Source: CBDCGS01 sp965216915 (GTDB lineage Bacteria; Pseudomonadota; Alphaproteobacteria; UBA828). From it: 64,000 bases of DNA. The stretch covers positions 1,116,001 through 1,180,000 of the forward strand of contig CBDCGS010000011.1 in NCBI GenBank assembly GCA_965216915.1. The letters run 5' to 3'. The notes under the pieces are model-generated. The model was given only the letters and a program-made list of their open reading frames with translations, did not search any database and was not told the origin of the DNA. The position numbers were made by a program, and so were the translations under genes. The first letter of the stretch is position 1, and every line of letters starts with the position of its first letter. Of the stretch, positions 31,380 through 39,527 are shown piece by piece.

Positions 31380-32628
31380 GCGCGCCGCTTTGAGCCCGAC
31401 CAACCGCGTCGGCGATCGCGATCGCGAGGCGGTCCGCGACCGCCGTCTTGCTCATCAGCGGCCAGCTTTCGACATGCGGTTGGGAGGCGCCGGTCGCAGC
31501 CGCGATCACGTGAACCGTGTTTCGATCGCCACCGAACGTGCCCTGTGATGGCGAGACATCGTTCGCGACGATCCAGTCGCAGCCTTTTCGTGCGAGCTTT
31601 TCCATCGCGTGGGCGACCACATTCTCGGTTTCGGCCGCGAAGCCGACGACCAAGCGAGGCCGCTTCGCACCCTTGCGGCTTAGGCGCGCGAGAATGTCGG
31701 GGTTCTCGACCAGATCGAGGCCTGGCGTTTCCCCGGGACCGCCTTTCTTGAGCTTCTGATTGTGCGGCGCGGCGACCCGCCAATCGGAGACCGCCGCCGC
31801 GCAAACGGCGACATCGGCGGGCAACGCGTCCTCACATGCGGCGAGCATTTGCGCGGCAGTTTCGACATGCACCGTCGTGACGCCCAGCGGATCGCTTTCC
31901 TGCGTGGGACCCGAGACCAGCGTGACCCTGGCGCCGCGCCGGGCGCATGCCGCGGCGATGGCGTGGCCCTGCTTGCCGGAGGAGCGGTTGCCGATGAAGC
32001 GCACGGGGTCGATCGGCTCGTAGGTCGGGCCGCTTGTGACCAACGCGTGCAGCCCCGCAAGCCTATCGGACGCGGAAAAAAACCCCTCGATCGCGGCGAG
32101 AATCTCGGGCGGCTCCGCCATCCGCCCGGGGCCGCTCTCGCCTTCCGCGAGCGGACCATCGTTGGGTCCGACCCGCAACACGCCGTCGGCTTCAAGCTGC
32201 GCGAGGTTTCGCTGGGTCGCCGGGTGGTGCCACATGCGCGTGTTCATGGCGGGGGCGACGAGCACGGGTGCGGACGCCGCAAGCAGCGTCGCAGACGCCA
32301 GGTCGTTCGCTTGGCCGAGCGCCATCTTGGCCATCAGGTCGGCGGTGGCCGGCGCCACGACCACAAGGTCCGCCTCGCGGCCGAGGCGAATATGGCCGAT
32401 CTCGAGCTCGTCGGTGAGCGAGAAGAGGTCGGTGTAGGCCTTTTCGCCGGCGAGGGTCGCGACCGAGAGCGGCGTCACGAAGGTTTGCGCGGCCTCGGTC
32501 AGGATGCACCTCACCGTCGCGCCGCGCTCGCGCAGGCGCCGGATCAGCTCAAGGCTCTTATAGGCCGCGATTCCCCCCGAGATGATGAGGAGGACGCGCT
32601 TGCCCGAGAGGTTGCTCGACTGGCTCAC
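31372..32628 (-). CDS. coaBC: Bifunctional phosphopantothenoylcysteine decarboxylase / phosphopantothenate-cysteine ligase
   Basis: Catalyses two coenzyme A steps. The N-terminal CoaC flavoprotein domain (to about 190) includes VAPATADLMAKMALG and the AMNTRMW motif with the substrate-clamp residues. The C-terminal CoaB ligase domain has TSGPTYEPIDPVRFIGNRSSGKQG. The start is uncertain: GTG at 32628 gives VSQSSNLSGKRVLLIISGG, close to the family start; no good ribosome binding site precedes it. An ATG at 32691 would add 21 unusual residues. It is the first gene of the coaBC-dut-rrf2-cysK-moeB run. Confidence 0.93.
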   Translation of the reverse strand: MSQSSNLSGKRVLLIISGGIAAYKSLELIRRLRERGATVRCILTEAAQTFVTPLSVATLAGEKAYTDLFSLTDELEIGHIRLGREADLVVVAPATADLMAKMALGQANDLASATLLAASAPVLVAPAMNTRMWHHPATQRNLAQLEADGVLRVGPNDGPLAEGESGPGRMAEPPEILAAIEGFFSASDRLAGLHALVTSGPTYEPIDPVRFIGNRSSGKQGHAIAAACARRGARVTLVSGPTQESDPLGVTTVHVETAAQMLAACEDALPADVAVCAAAVSDWRVAAPHNQKLKKGGPGETPGLDLVENPDILARLSRKGAKRPRLVVGFAAETENVVAHAMEKLARKGCDWIVANDVSPSQGTFGGDRNTVHVIAAATGASQPHVESWPLMSKTAVADRLAIAIADAVGRAQSGAHD

Positions 32629-32724
32629 GGTCAAACTGTGTTGTCGCTTAATCTCCGAACAATATATGTGTATTCGTCGCCAAGCCACCACCCTGCGGGC
32701 AAGGGCTGAGCGAGTCGTTAAGCC

Positions 32725-34263
32725 TCAGGCGAGCTGCAATGCCAGGAGCGCGGCGAGAAGGCCCGCAATGACGGTGAGGAGGGTGTAGAGCGCCCAGGGG
32801 CGGCCCCGCGCACCGGCGAGCTGGCTCGCGCTTCGTGGATCGATCTTGATGCCACCATCGAGGCCCTCGAGCACGCGTTCGGCCTGGGCGGCGATCCGCG
32901 GCAGGCGTGCCAAGGCGGCGCCGCCATCGGCCACCGCCTCGCGCAGCCGTGCCCGTGGGCCGAGATTGTCGCGCGCCCAATCCTCGATGAGGGGTTGGGC
33001 GAAGGCCCACATGTTGTGATCGGGGGTCAGCCGCCGGGTCAAGCCCTCCGCCATGAGCATAGTCTTTTGCAGAAGAAGGAGCTGGGGCTGGGTCTCCATC
33101 TCGAAGGCCTCGGTGATTTGAAAGAGCTGCGCCAGGAGATGGGCGATGGAGATCTCGTTGATGGGGCGACCCAGAATCGGCTCGCCGATCGAGCGCAGCG
33201 CTTGTACGAACGCCGCGCGCGATTTGTCACGCGGCACATATCCCGCCTCGAAGTGGATGTCGGCGACCCGTTCATAATTCTGGGTCAAGAAGCCGAGCAG
33301 CATCTCCGCGAGGTAGCGCCGCGTCGCGCGGTCGAGCCGTCCCATGATGCCGAAGTCGACGGCGACCACGTGGCCATCCGCATCGACCAGCAGGTTCCCG
33401 GGATGTAGATCCGCGTGAAAAAAGCCATCGCGGAAAACCTGATAGAAGAAGGCTCCCGCGGCCTTGCCCAACACGTCGCGCGGGTCGTGACCCGCGTCGA
33501 TGATTTGCGCGCGCTCGTCAATGGGGATGCCGCTGACGCGCTCGAGGGTGAGCACCCGGCGGCTGGTTCTTTGCCAATCGACAGCCGGGACGCGAAAGCC
33601 GGGAAACTCGGCGAAATTCTGCCGAAGCTCGGAGGCCGCGGCCGCCTCGAAGCGGAGGTCCATCTCCATGGTCACCGTGTCGGCGAAGGTGCGGATGACC
33701 TCGACGGGCTTCAGTCTGCGCCACGCTGGCAGGGTGCGCTCCGCAATTTCCGCGAGCCAATAAAAGAGATCGAGATCATGCTCGAACGCCCGCTCGATCC
33801 CCGGGCGGAGGATCTTGACGGCGACGGGCATCCCCTCGGTCGTCACCGCGAAGTGGACCTGGGCGATGGAGGCGGCTGCGACCGGCTGATCCGAAAACTC
33901 CTGAAAGAGGGCGTCGATTGGGCGACCGAACTCCGCCTCCACGATCGCGCGGGCGGCGCTTCCTTCAAACGGCGGAAGGCGATCTTGCAGCGCGGAGAGA
34001 TCGCGCGCGACCTCCTCGCCCATCAAATCCGGCCGGGTCGAGAGCGCCTGCCCGAACTTGATGAAGCTCGGGCCGAGAACTTGCAGCGCAGCCGCGAGCC
34101 GCTCGCCCGGTTTGCCGAGCGCGCGGCGCTTGGGCGCGAGGGCTGCGACCGCCGTGACCATCGGCATGAGCCCGTATTGCCGGAGCGGAAACAGCGCATC
34201 GTGGCGGGCCAGGATCCACGCGATCCGCACAAGCCGGCCGAGGTTCCTCAGGGCGCGCCGCAT
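32725..34263 (-). CDS. ubiB: UbiB-family protein kinase-like protein
   Basis: A membrane-bound ABC1/ADCK-like protein of 512 residues needed for ubiquinone biosynthesis. The KxGQ signature appears in FIKFGQALSTRPDL (about 71-84), followed by kinase-like motifs including HADLHPGNLLVD and AVDFGIMGRL. The C-terminal 40 residues hold hydrophobic segments (LLTVIAGLLAALLALQLA) that anchor the protein. It follows ubiE by 11 bases on the same strand. ATPase activity linked to lipid is known for the family; its direct substrate is not. Confidence 0.94.
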   Translation of the reverse strand: MRRALRNLGRLVRIAWILARHDALFPLRQYGLMPMVTAVAALAPKRRALGKPGERLAAALQVLGPSFIKFGQALSTRPDLMGEEVARDLSALQDRLPPFEGSAARAIVEAEFGRPIDALFQEFSDQPVAAASIAQVHFAVTTEGMPVAVKILRPGIERAFEHDLDLFYWLAEIAERTLPAWRRLKPVEVIRTFADTVTMEMDLRFEAAAASELRQNFAEFPGFRVPAVDWQRTSRRVLTLERVSGIPIDERAQIIDAGHDPRDVLGKAAGAFFYQVFRDGFFHADLHPGNLLVDADGHVVAVDFGIMGRLDRATRRYLAEMLLGFLTQNYERVADIHFEAGYVPRDKSRAAFVQALRSIGEPILGRPINEISIAHLLAQLFQITEAFEMETQPQLLLLQKTMLMAEGLTRRLTPDHNMWAFAQPLIEDWARDNLGPRARLREAVADGGAALARLPRIAAQAERVLEGLDGGIKIDPRSASQLAGARGRPWALYTLLTVIAGLLAALLALQLA

Positions 34264-34274
34264 GGGGGAGGGGT

Positions 34275-35054
34275 CTAGGCGCGCCAGCCCGCGTGCAGCA
34301 CGGCGATGCCGGCTGACAGCGGGCGTAAGCGCACACCCGCAAAGCCCGCCGTCTCGATCATCGCGGCGAACGCTTTGGGCGGCGGAAACCGGCGAATGCT
34401 CTCTGCCAGATATCGGTAGGCGTCGCGATCGCCGGCGATCGCCTGGCCGAGAAGCGGTATGACTGCAAAGGAATAGGCTGCGTAGAGGCGGTCGAGTCCA
34501 GGCGGTTGCGTTGGGCTAAACTCGAGGCAGACGAAACGTCCGCCGGGGCGAACCACCCGGTAGGCTTCAGCGAGCGCGCGCTCGATGTGGGTGACGTTTC
34601 GGATGCCGAACGCGATGGTATAGGCGTCGACCGAACGCGATTCGAGTGGGAGTGCTTCGGCATCGCCCACCAGCCAGGTGATGCCGTCGAGGATGCCGCG
34701 GTTCCAGGCCCGCTCGCGTCCCGCCTCGACCATGCCTGGGCTCGCGTCGCAAACGATCACGGCGCTACCGGAGGCGGCGGTTTGGATGCGGTGAGCGATG
34801 TCGCCGGTGCCGCCCGCCACGTCGAGAATGGTCATCCCAGGCTTCGGGGCGAGCCAAGCGACCATCTCACGCTTCCACAGCCGATGAATGCCGACGCTCA
34901 TCACGTCGTTCATCAGGTCATAGCGGGCGGAAACGCGGTCGAACAGGTCGCGGACGAGCCGAGGCTTGTCGCTCTCATCCACGCGCCGGAAGCCGAAGTC
35001 GACGCCGTCGGAGGGGTCGCGCTCGCGCGCGGTCGGGCCCATGTCGTGGAACAT
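34275..35054 (-). CDS. ubiE: Ubiquinone/menaquinone C-methyltransferase UbiE
   Basis: A SAM-dependent C-methyltransferase of 259 residues acting on the demethoxy-quinol ring in ubiquinone synthesis. The family block FDRVSARYDLMNDVMSVGIHRLWKR lies at about 38-62 and the SAM motif LDVAGGTGDIAHRI at about 76-89. The C-terminal YRYLAESIRRFPPP is also characteristic. It heads the ubiE-ubiB pair and is divergent from mutM across 34 bases, which must hold both promoters. Confidence 0.95.
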   Translation of the reverse strand: MFHDMGPTARERDPSDGVDFGFRRVDESDKPRLVRDLFDRVSARYDLMNDVMSVGIHRLWKREMVAWLAPKPGMTILDVAGGTGDIAHRIQTAASGSAVIVCDASPGMVEAGRERAWNRGILDGITWLVGDAEALPLESRSVDAYTIAFGIRNVTHIERALAEAYRVVRPGGRFVCLEFSPTQPPGLDRLYAAYSFAVIPLLGQAIAGDRDAYRYLAESIRRFPPPKAFAAMIETAGFAGVRLRPLSAGIAVLHAGWRA

Positions 35055-35088
35055 AGCCTAGCCTCGAGGCGCGCGCTACTGTGCGCCC

Positions 35089-35913
35089 ATGCCTGAATTG
35101 CCGGAAGTCGAGACCGTGCGCCGAGGCTTGGCTGCGGCGTTGTCGGGCCAGCGCATCGAGGGTGTCACAGTCCGCCGCACGGACCTGCGCGTGCCCGTGC
35201 CGCTGGATCTCGGCCAGCGTTTGGTTGGGAGACAGATCGCAGCGTTCGATCGGCGCGGCAAATATCTTTTGGTCCGTCTCGACGACGGCCAGGTTCTGAT
35301 CGTTCACCTCGGCATGTCCGGCCGCCTTTCGATCGACCCCGATCGTGCAGACGGCCCGCATGACCACATCGTCTTTCATTTCGAGGGTGGCGCGACGGCG
35401 AGCTTCACCGATCACCGGCGGTTCGGGCTAGTGACCATCTGCGAGCAGGACGCAGTGGGCAGCCATCCGCTGTTGGCCGAGATGGGGCCGGAGCCGCTCG
35501 ACGTGGGCTTCACCGGACCCGCTCTCGCCGCGCGCCTGCGTGGCCGGCACACGCCGATCAAGGCGGCCTTGCTTGATCAGAGAACGGTCGCCGGCCTCGG
35601 CAACATCTATGTCTGCGAGGCGCTCTATCGGGCGCGCCTGAGCCCGCGCCGGTTGGCCCACACCGTCGGAGGGGTGCGCGCGGCCAAGCTGGTCACCGCG
35701 ATCAGGGACGTCTTGAACGATGCGATCGCGGCGGGCGGCTCGTCACTCCGAGACTACGCTCAAGCATCGGGCGAGCTCGGCTATTTTCAGCATCGCTTCT
35801 CGGTCTACGACCGCGAGGGCGAGCCGTGCCCTGGTTGCGACTGCGCCGCGGGGGTGCGCCGGATCGTTCAGAGCAACCGCTCGACATACTATTGCGCCAA
35901 GCGTCAGCGTTGA
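35089..35913 (+). CDS. mutM: Formamidopyrimidine-DNA glycosylase
   Basis: Removes 8-oxoguanine and formamidopyrimidines from DNA; bifunctional glycosylase/AP lyase. The protein is 274 residues and starts MPELPEVETVRRGL, with the catalytic N-terminal Pro and Glu. The helix-two-turn-helix (IKAALLDQRTVAGLGNIYVCEAL) is intact. The C-terminal zinc finger is unusual: cysteines occur at 247, 250, 252 and 269, but the last expected ligand (C-x2-C) is Arg272 (codon CGT). It is divergent from ubiE, and its stop overlaps the next ORF. Confidence 0.93.
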   Translation: MPELPEVETVRRGLAAALSGQRIEGVTVRRTDLRVPVPLDLGQRLVGRQIAAFDRRGKYLLVRLDDGQVLIVHLGMSGRLSIDPDRADGPHDHIVFHFEGGATASFTDHRRFGLVTICEQDAVGSHPLLAEMGPEPLDVGFTGPALAARLRGRHTPIKAALLDQRTVAGLGNIYVCEALYRARLSPRRLAHTVGGVRAAKLVTAIRDVLNDAIAAGGSSLRDYAQASGELGYFQHRFSVYDREGEPCPGCDCAAGVRRIVQSNRSTYYCAKRQR

Positions 35914-36290
35914 TGTATCAGCCATGCCACATGCGATTCCTGTCAACCATGATCGTCCTCGTGGCCGTCGCATTTCCGGCGTTGGCGACCGAGCGGGCGG
36001 GCATTGCACGGTTCTTCGCCGAGATTGATGATTTGCCCGTCATGGAAGGGCTCACCGAACGGCCCGGCGGCCTCGTGTTCGACAAGCCCGACGGGCGGCT
36101 GGTCGAAGCCTATGCATCGGGCCGGCTTGCACCCGCTGCCGTCGCGGCTTTCTACCGCCGGACGCTGCCGCAGCTCGGTTGGGTCAGGGCCGGCGATCTC
36201 GTTTTCCGACGAGACGGAGAGCGTCTCGTGATCGACTTCCTGCCCGGCGACGACGATCTTTCCGTCCGCTTCATGCTGGCCCCCGAATAA
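35913..36290 (+). CDS. Small exported hypothetical protein
   Basis: A 125-residue protein with a probable signal peptide (MRFLSTMIVLVAVAFPALA, starting at Met 7 of this frame). The mature part is a single small domain with LPVMEGLTERPGGLVFDKPDGRLVEA and FYRRTLPQLGWVRAGDLVFRRDGERLVIDF, probably a beta-rich fold. I do not recognise a named family. The ATG at 35913 overlaps the mutM stop (TGATG); ATG at 35931 would begin right at the signal peptide. It lies between mutM and an enoyl-CoA hydratase gene. Confidence 0.7.
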   Translation: MYQPCHMRFLSTMIVLVAVAFPALATERAGIARFFAEIDDLPVMEGLTERPGGLVFDKPDGRLVEAYASGRLAPAAVAAFYRRTLPQLGWVRAGDLVFRRDGERLVIDFLPGDDDLSVRFMLAPE

Positions 36291-36333
36291 GGGTTTGTGA
36301 GCACGCCGGATCCACTGGAACGGAGCAGCATCA

Positions 36334-37107
36334 ATGGCTTACGACAACATTATCGTCGATCGACGCGGCCGTGTCGGCGTGATCACGCTCAATCGCCCGA
36401 AAGCGCTCAATGCACTCAACGGCAATGTGATCCGCGAGCTGAACGACGCACTCGACGACCTCGACACCGACGACGGCATCGGCGCGATCATCCTCACCGG
36501 TAGCGAGAAGGCATTCGCCGCCGGGGCCGACATCAAGGAAATGCGCGACAAGAGCTTCATCGACGCGCACGCCAGCAATTTCATCGAGCCGTGGCACCAC
36601 ATGACACAGTGCCGCAAGCCGATCATCGCGGCGGTGGCCGGCTATGCCTTGGGCGGCGGGTGCGAGCTTGCCATGATGTGCGACATCGTGATCGCTGCCG
36701 ACAACGCCAAATTCGGCCAGCCGGAGATCACCATCGGTGTCATCCCGGGGGCGGGCGGCACGCAGCGTCTTACGCGTGCCGTCGGCAAGTCGAAGGCGAT
36801 GGAAATGATCCTGACCGGCCGCACCATGGAGGCCGAGGAGGCCGAGCGGAGTGGTCTCGTGAGCCGGGTGGTGCCGGTGGACGGCCTCATGGATGAGGCC
36901 TTGCGGATCGCGGAGAGGATCGCGCACTTCTCGCGTCCCTCCGTCGCCATGGCCAAGGCCGCCGTGAACCGGGCGTTCGAAACGACGCTCGCGGAGGGTG
37001 TGCTCTTCGAGCGAGCAGTGTTCTACTCTGCCTTCGCGACCGAGGACAAGATGGAGGGTATGGACGCATTCGTCGAAAAACGGGAACCGGCATTCGCGCA
37101 CAAGTAG
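36334..37107 (+). CDS. Enoyl-CoA hydratase
   Basis: A 257-residue crotonase-family enzyme, probably a short-chain enoyl-CoA hydratase of beta-oxidation. The oxyanion-hole segments are visible: EKAFAAGADIKEM (about 58-70) and GYALGGGCELAMMCD (about 105-119). The catalytic glutamates lie in GGCELA and GQPEITIGVIPGAGGTQRL. The ATG at 36334 follows a spaced GGAACGGAG. Its place between mutM and rpsT/dnaA is seen in several alphaproteobacteria and does not suggest a special substrate. Confidence 0.9.
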   Translation: MAYDNIIVDRRGRVGVITLNRPKALNALNGNVIRELNDALDDLDTDDGIGAIILTGSEKAFAAGADIKEMRDKSFIDAHASNFIEPWHHMTQCRKPIIAAVAGYALGGGCELAMMCDIVIAADNAKFGQPEITIGVIPGAGGTQRLTRAVGKSKAMEMILTGRTMEAEEAERSGLVSRVVPVDGLMDEALRIAERIAHFSRPSVAMAKAAVNRAFETTLAEGVLFERAVFYSAFATEDKMEGMDAFVEKREPAFAHK

Positions 37108-37126
37108 CGGACCGAGTCGCTATGCG

Positions 37127-37155
37127 TTGACGACGGCGCGCGCCGCCGATATAAC
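37127..37155 (+). promoter_or_regulatory. Strong sigma-70-type promoter of rpsT
   Basis: TTGACG (37127-37132) and TATAAC (37150-37155) are separated by exactly 17 bases. The expected start point near 37162 leaves a ~23-base leader before the rpsT ATG at 37185. Confidence 0.75.
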
Positions 37156-37184
37156 CCCGCGACCTCACTTTCGACGGTACCGAC

Positions 37185-37448
37185 ATGGCTCACACGCTCC
37201 AGGCCAAGAAGCGCGTTCGTCAAACGGCGCGGCGCACCGCGGTCAACCGCGCGCGCGTGTCACGCATTCGCACCTTCATCCGTCAGGTCGAAGAGGCGAT
37301 CGAAAGCGGCGACCGATCGGCCGCCGAGCAAGCGCTGCGTGCGGCCGAGCCAGAGATCATGCGGGGCGTTTCACGCGGCGTGATCCACCGCACGACCGCC
37401 GCACGCAAGGTGTCGCGCTTGGCTAAGCGGGTTAACGCGCTCGGCTGA
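37185..37448 (+). CDS. rpsT: 30S ribosomal protein S20
   Basis: An 87-residue, very basic ribosomal protein that binds 16S rRNA. The N-terminal MAHTLQAKKRVRQTARRTAVNRARVSRIRTFIR and the C-terminal GVIHRTTAARKVSRLAKRVNAL match the family. It has its own strong promoter and is followed immediately by a terminator, so it is monocistronic. rpsT directly before dnaA is a recurrent alphaproteobacterial arrangement. Confidence 0.96.
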   Translation: MAHTLQAKKRVRQTARRTAVNRARVSRIRTFIRQVEEAIESGDRSAAEQALRAAEPEIMRGVSRGVIHRTTAARKVSRLAKRVNALG

Positions 37449-37452
37449 TGGC

Positions 37453-37476
37453 CGAAGCCCCGTGCGTGCGGGGTTT
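37453..37476 (+). terminator. Rho-independent terminator of rpsT
   Basis: CCCCG (37457-37461) pairs with CGGGG (37468-37472) over TGCGTG; GAAG and TTTC extend the stem, with one G-T pair. Three T follow the GC core. It begins four bases after the rpsT stop. Confidence 0.7.
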
Positions 37477-37959
37477 CATCGTTCTGTCTCGCAAACCGTC
37501 ACGAACGGAAAAAGGCCAGCGGGATGGTGGAACGGTCGGTTGGCGAGCGCTTCTAGATTTTCTTCTCTAAACCAGACAATTAAGAAAAAACACTCAGCTT
37601 TTCTGCAAAGCTCGGTTTTTAACTAAGATATGAAAGATTTTTTTAAGTTCCTATTTCGGACCGGTTGTCAGTCCCTATAGCCCCCTCTACGCTGGGGTCA
37701 ATCGCCGGCCAAGAACCGGCACTGGGAGATCTATCAACATCGCGAGTTGCGGAGCCGCACCGTGAGGGGTGTGCTCACCCCTCCGCGCGAGCCGTCGCGC
37801 CTGGGCCGCGGAATAGATGGGTCCCTCAAGGGGTTGACCATTGGATGACGGGGGACAGGGACGATGTGGGTTCCCGGCCAAAAGCCAGAAAATGTGAGGA
37901 CTATGGGGCTGCGCGCCGATCGGCCGCCGCATCAACGTCTGTGCGGTCGAGGCTGACCG
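37477..37959. other. Structured 483-bp dnaA upstream region (AT-rich core plus stem-loops)
   Basis: No credible gene lies here. The part 37553-37650 is strikingly AT-rich for this genome, with A and T runs and a small hairpin AGCTTT/AAAGCT (37596-37612). Four symmetric elements then follow: GCCGG/CCGGC (37704-37720), TGCGG/CCGCA (37748-37759), GAGGGGTG/CACCCCTC (37764-37783) and GCGCGA/TCGCGC (37785-37800). Only one weak DnaA-box match was found (CTATCAACA, 37731-37739; 7 of 9). It may be an origin-like unwinding region or a folded dnaA leader; neither is shown. Confidence 0.5.
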
Positions 37960-39363
37960 GTGGGGACGCGGGGCAGAAATGATTGGAATCCGGAGGCGGC
38001 ATGGACGCGGGTCCGTGCGCGTCTGCGCGCGCAAATCGGCGAGGCGACCTTCAAGAGCTGGCTGGAACCGCTCACGCTGGTGGAAATCGAGGGCGGGGTC
38101 GCGCATGTCGCGGCGCCGACATCGTTCTTGCGTGATTGGATCGCTTCGCGCTACGGGGGGCGCTTGAGCGAGCTTTGGCGCGCCGAGGGCAACGGCGTGC
38201 GCGAGGTCGCGCTCATCGTGCGGGACGCCGCGGCGTCGCCCGCGCCCGTTGAGCCTGATCCCGTCGCACCGACGGTGGCCGCGGCAAGGCCCGGCGATGG
38301 CCGTGCGTGGGACGAGGACATTGCGAGTCTGGGCTCGCCCCTCAATCCGAAATTGACGTTCAAGAACTTCGTCGTCGGCAAGCCGAACGAGTTCGCTCAT
38401 GCAGCGGCTCTCCGGATCGCCGAGCAGGACACGGTGTCCTTCAATCCCCTCTACCTCTATAGCGGTGTCGGTCTTGGCAAGACCCATTTGATGCACGCGA
38501 TGGCGTGGCACATCCGCGAGCGGGATCCCTCGCGCCGGGTGCTGTGTTTGTCCGCCGAGAAGTTCATGTATCACTTCGTGCGCGCGCTTCGCTTCAAGGA
38601 CACGATGGCCTTCAAGGAGCAGTTCCGCTCGGTCGATGTGTTGATGATCGACGACGTCCAGTTCATCTGCGGCAAAGACAGCACCCAAGAGGAATTTTTT
38701 CACACCTTCAATGCGCTGGTCGATCACAACCGGCAGGTCGTCATCTCTGCCGACCGCTCCCCGAGCGATCTCGACCAAATCGAGGAACGCTTGCGCTCGC
38801 GCCTTGGCTGGGGATTGGTTGCCGATATCCATCCGACGACGTTCGAGCTGAGGCTCGGCATCCTTCAAGCGAAGGCCGAGTCGCTCTGCGTGCCCGACAC
38901 GCCGCGCGAGGTGCTGGAGTTCATCGCAAATCGCATTACCTCGAATGTGCGCGAGCTCGAGATGGCGCTGAACCGTGTCGCGCACCACGCTGCGGTCGGC
39001 GGCCAGGCGATTTCGCTCGAGATGGCCAAGGAGGTGCTCCGCGACACGCTCCGCGCGACTGGCCGCCGGATCACCATCGAGGAGATTCAGCGCCAGGTGG
39101 CCGAGTACTACAACATGAAGCTCACGGAGATGGTCTCCAATCGGCGTTCGCGGGCCATTGCCCGGCCGCGTCAGGTGGCGATGTTTCTGGCGAAACAGCT
39201 GACCACCCGCTCGCTGCCGGAGATCGGACGCCGTTTCGGGGGGCGCGACCATACGACGGTGATTCACGCGATCCGGCGCGTCGAGGAGCTATGCCAGACC
39301 GATCACGGTATCGCTGAAGACGTCGATTTGCTGCGTCGTCGGATCGAGGATGAGCCGCGGTAA
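37960..39363 (+). CDS. dnaA: Chromosomal replication initiator DnaA
   Basis: The AAA+ initiator that melts the origin. The 467-residue protein has domain I (about 8-90), a short linker rich in Pro and Ala, the AAA+ domain with Walker A GVGLGKTH (near 168) and Walker B LMIDDVQFI, and the C-terminal DNA-binding domain with the signature GGRDHTTVIHAIRRVEEL. The start is GTG at 37960. It is followed by dnaN, recF and gyrB, the ancestral order. The long leader upstream is described separately. Confidence 0.96.
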   Translation: MGTRGRNDWNPEAAWTRVRARLRAQIGEATFKSWLEPLTLVEIEGGVAHVAAPTSFLRDWIASRYGGRLSELWRAEGNGVREVALIVRDAAASPAPVEPDPVAPTVAAARPGDGRAWDEDIASLGSPLNPKLTFKNFVVGKPNEFAHAAALRIAEQDTVSFNPLYLYSGVGLGKTHLMHAMAWHIRERDPSRRVLCLSAEKFMYHFVRALRFKDTMAFKEQFRSVDVLMIDDVQFICGKDSTQEEFFHTFNALVDHNRQVVISADRSPSDLDQIEERLRSRLGWGLVADIHPTTFELRLGILQAKAESLCVPDTPREVLEFIANRITSNVRELEMALNRVAHHAAVGGQAISLEMAKEVLRDTLRATGRRITIEEIQRQVAEYYNMKLTEMVSNRRSRAIARPRQVAMFLAKQLTTRSLPEIGRRFGGRDHTTVIHAIRRVEELCQTDHGIAEDVDLLRRRIEDEPR

Positions 39364-39413
39364 ATCCAGCGCAATATCGCTGAATTTGCTGCCAAAAAGA
39401 CGCTGCATCCTGG

Positions 39414-39419
39414 TATAAT
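39414..39419 (+). promoter_or_regulatory. -10 box of a probable dnaN promoter
   Basis: A perfect TATAAT, preceded by TGG, in the 164-base dnaA-dnaN gap. The -35 region is weak (TGCCAA 18 bases upstream). It would give dnaN-recF-gyrB their own promoter. Confidence 0.5.
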
Positions 39420-39527
39420 TCCGGGTCGGTTCGCGCTGGCGGGAGTCGAGTGGCACGCGACGTTCGGCACCGTCGGAATCAGGAGACCAACGCGGATCGG
39501 TCTGATCAAACCGGCCATCAGATCAGG

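Noticed and set aside
37731..37739. DnaA box upstream of dnaA
   Set aside because: CTATCAACA matches only 7 of 9 positions of TTATCCACA and stands alone, so it is not called as a box.
37687..39267. Minus-strand open frame of over 500 codons opposite dnaA and its leader
   Set aside because: It runs antisense to dnaA and depends on biased third positions; no motifs are present.
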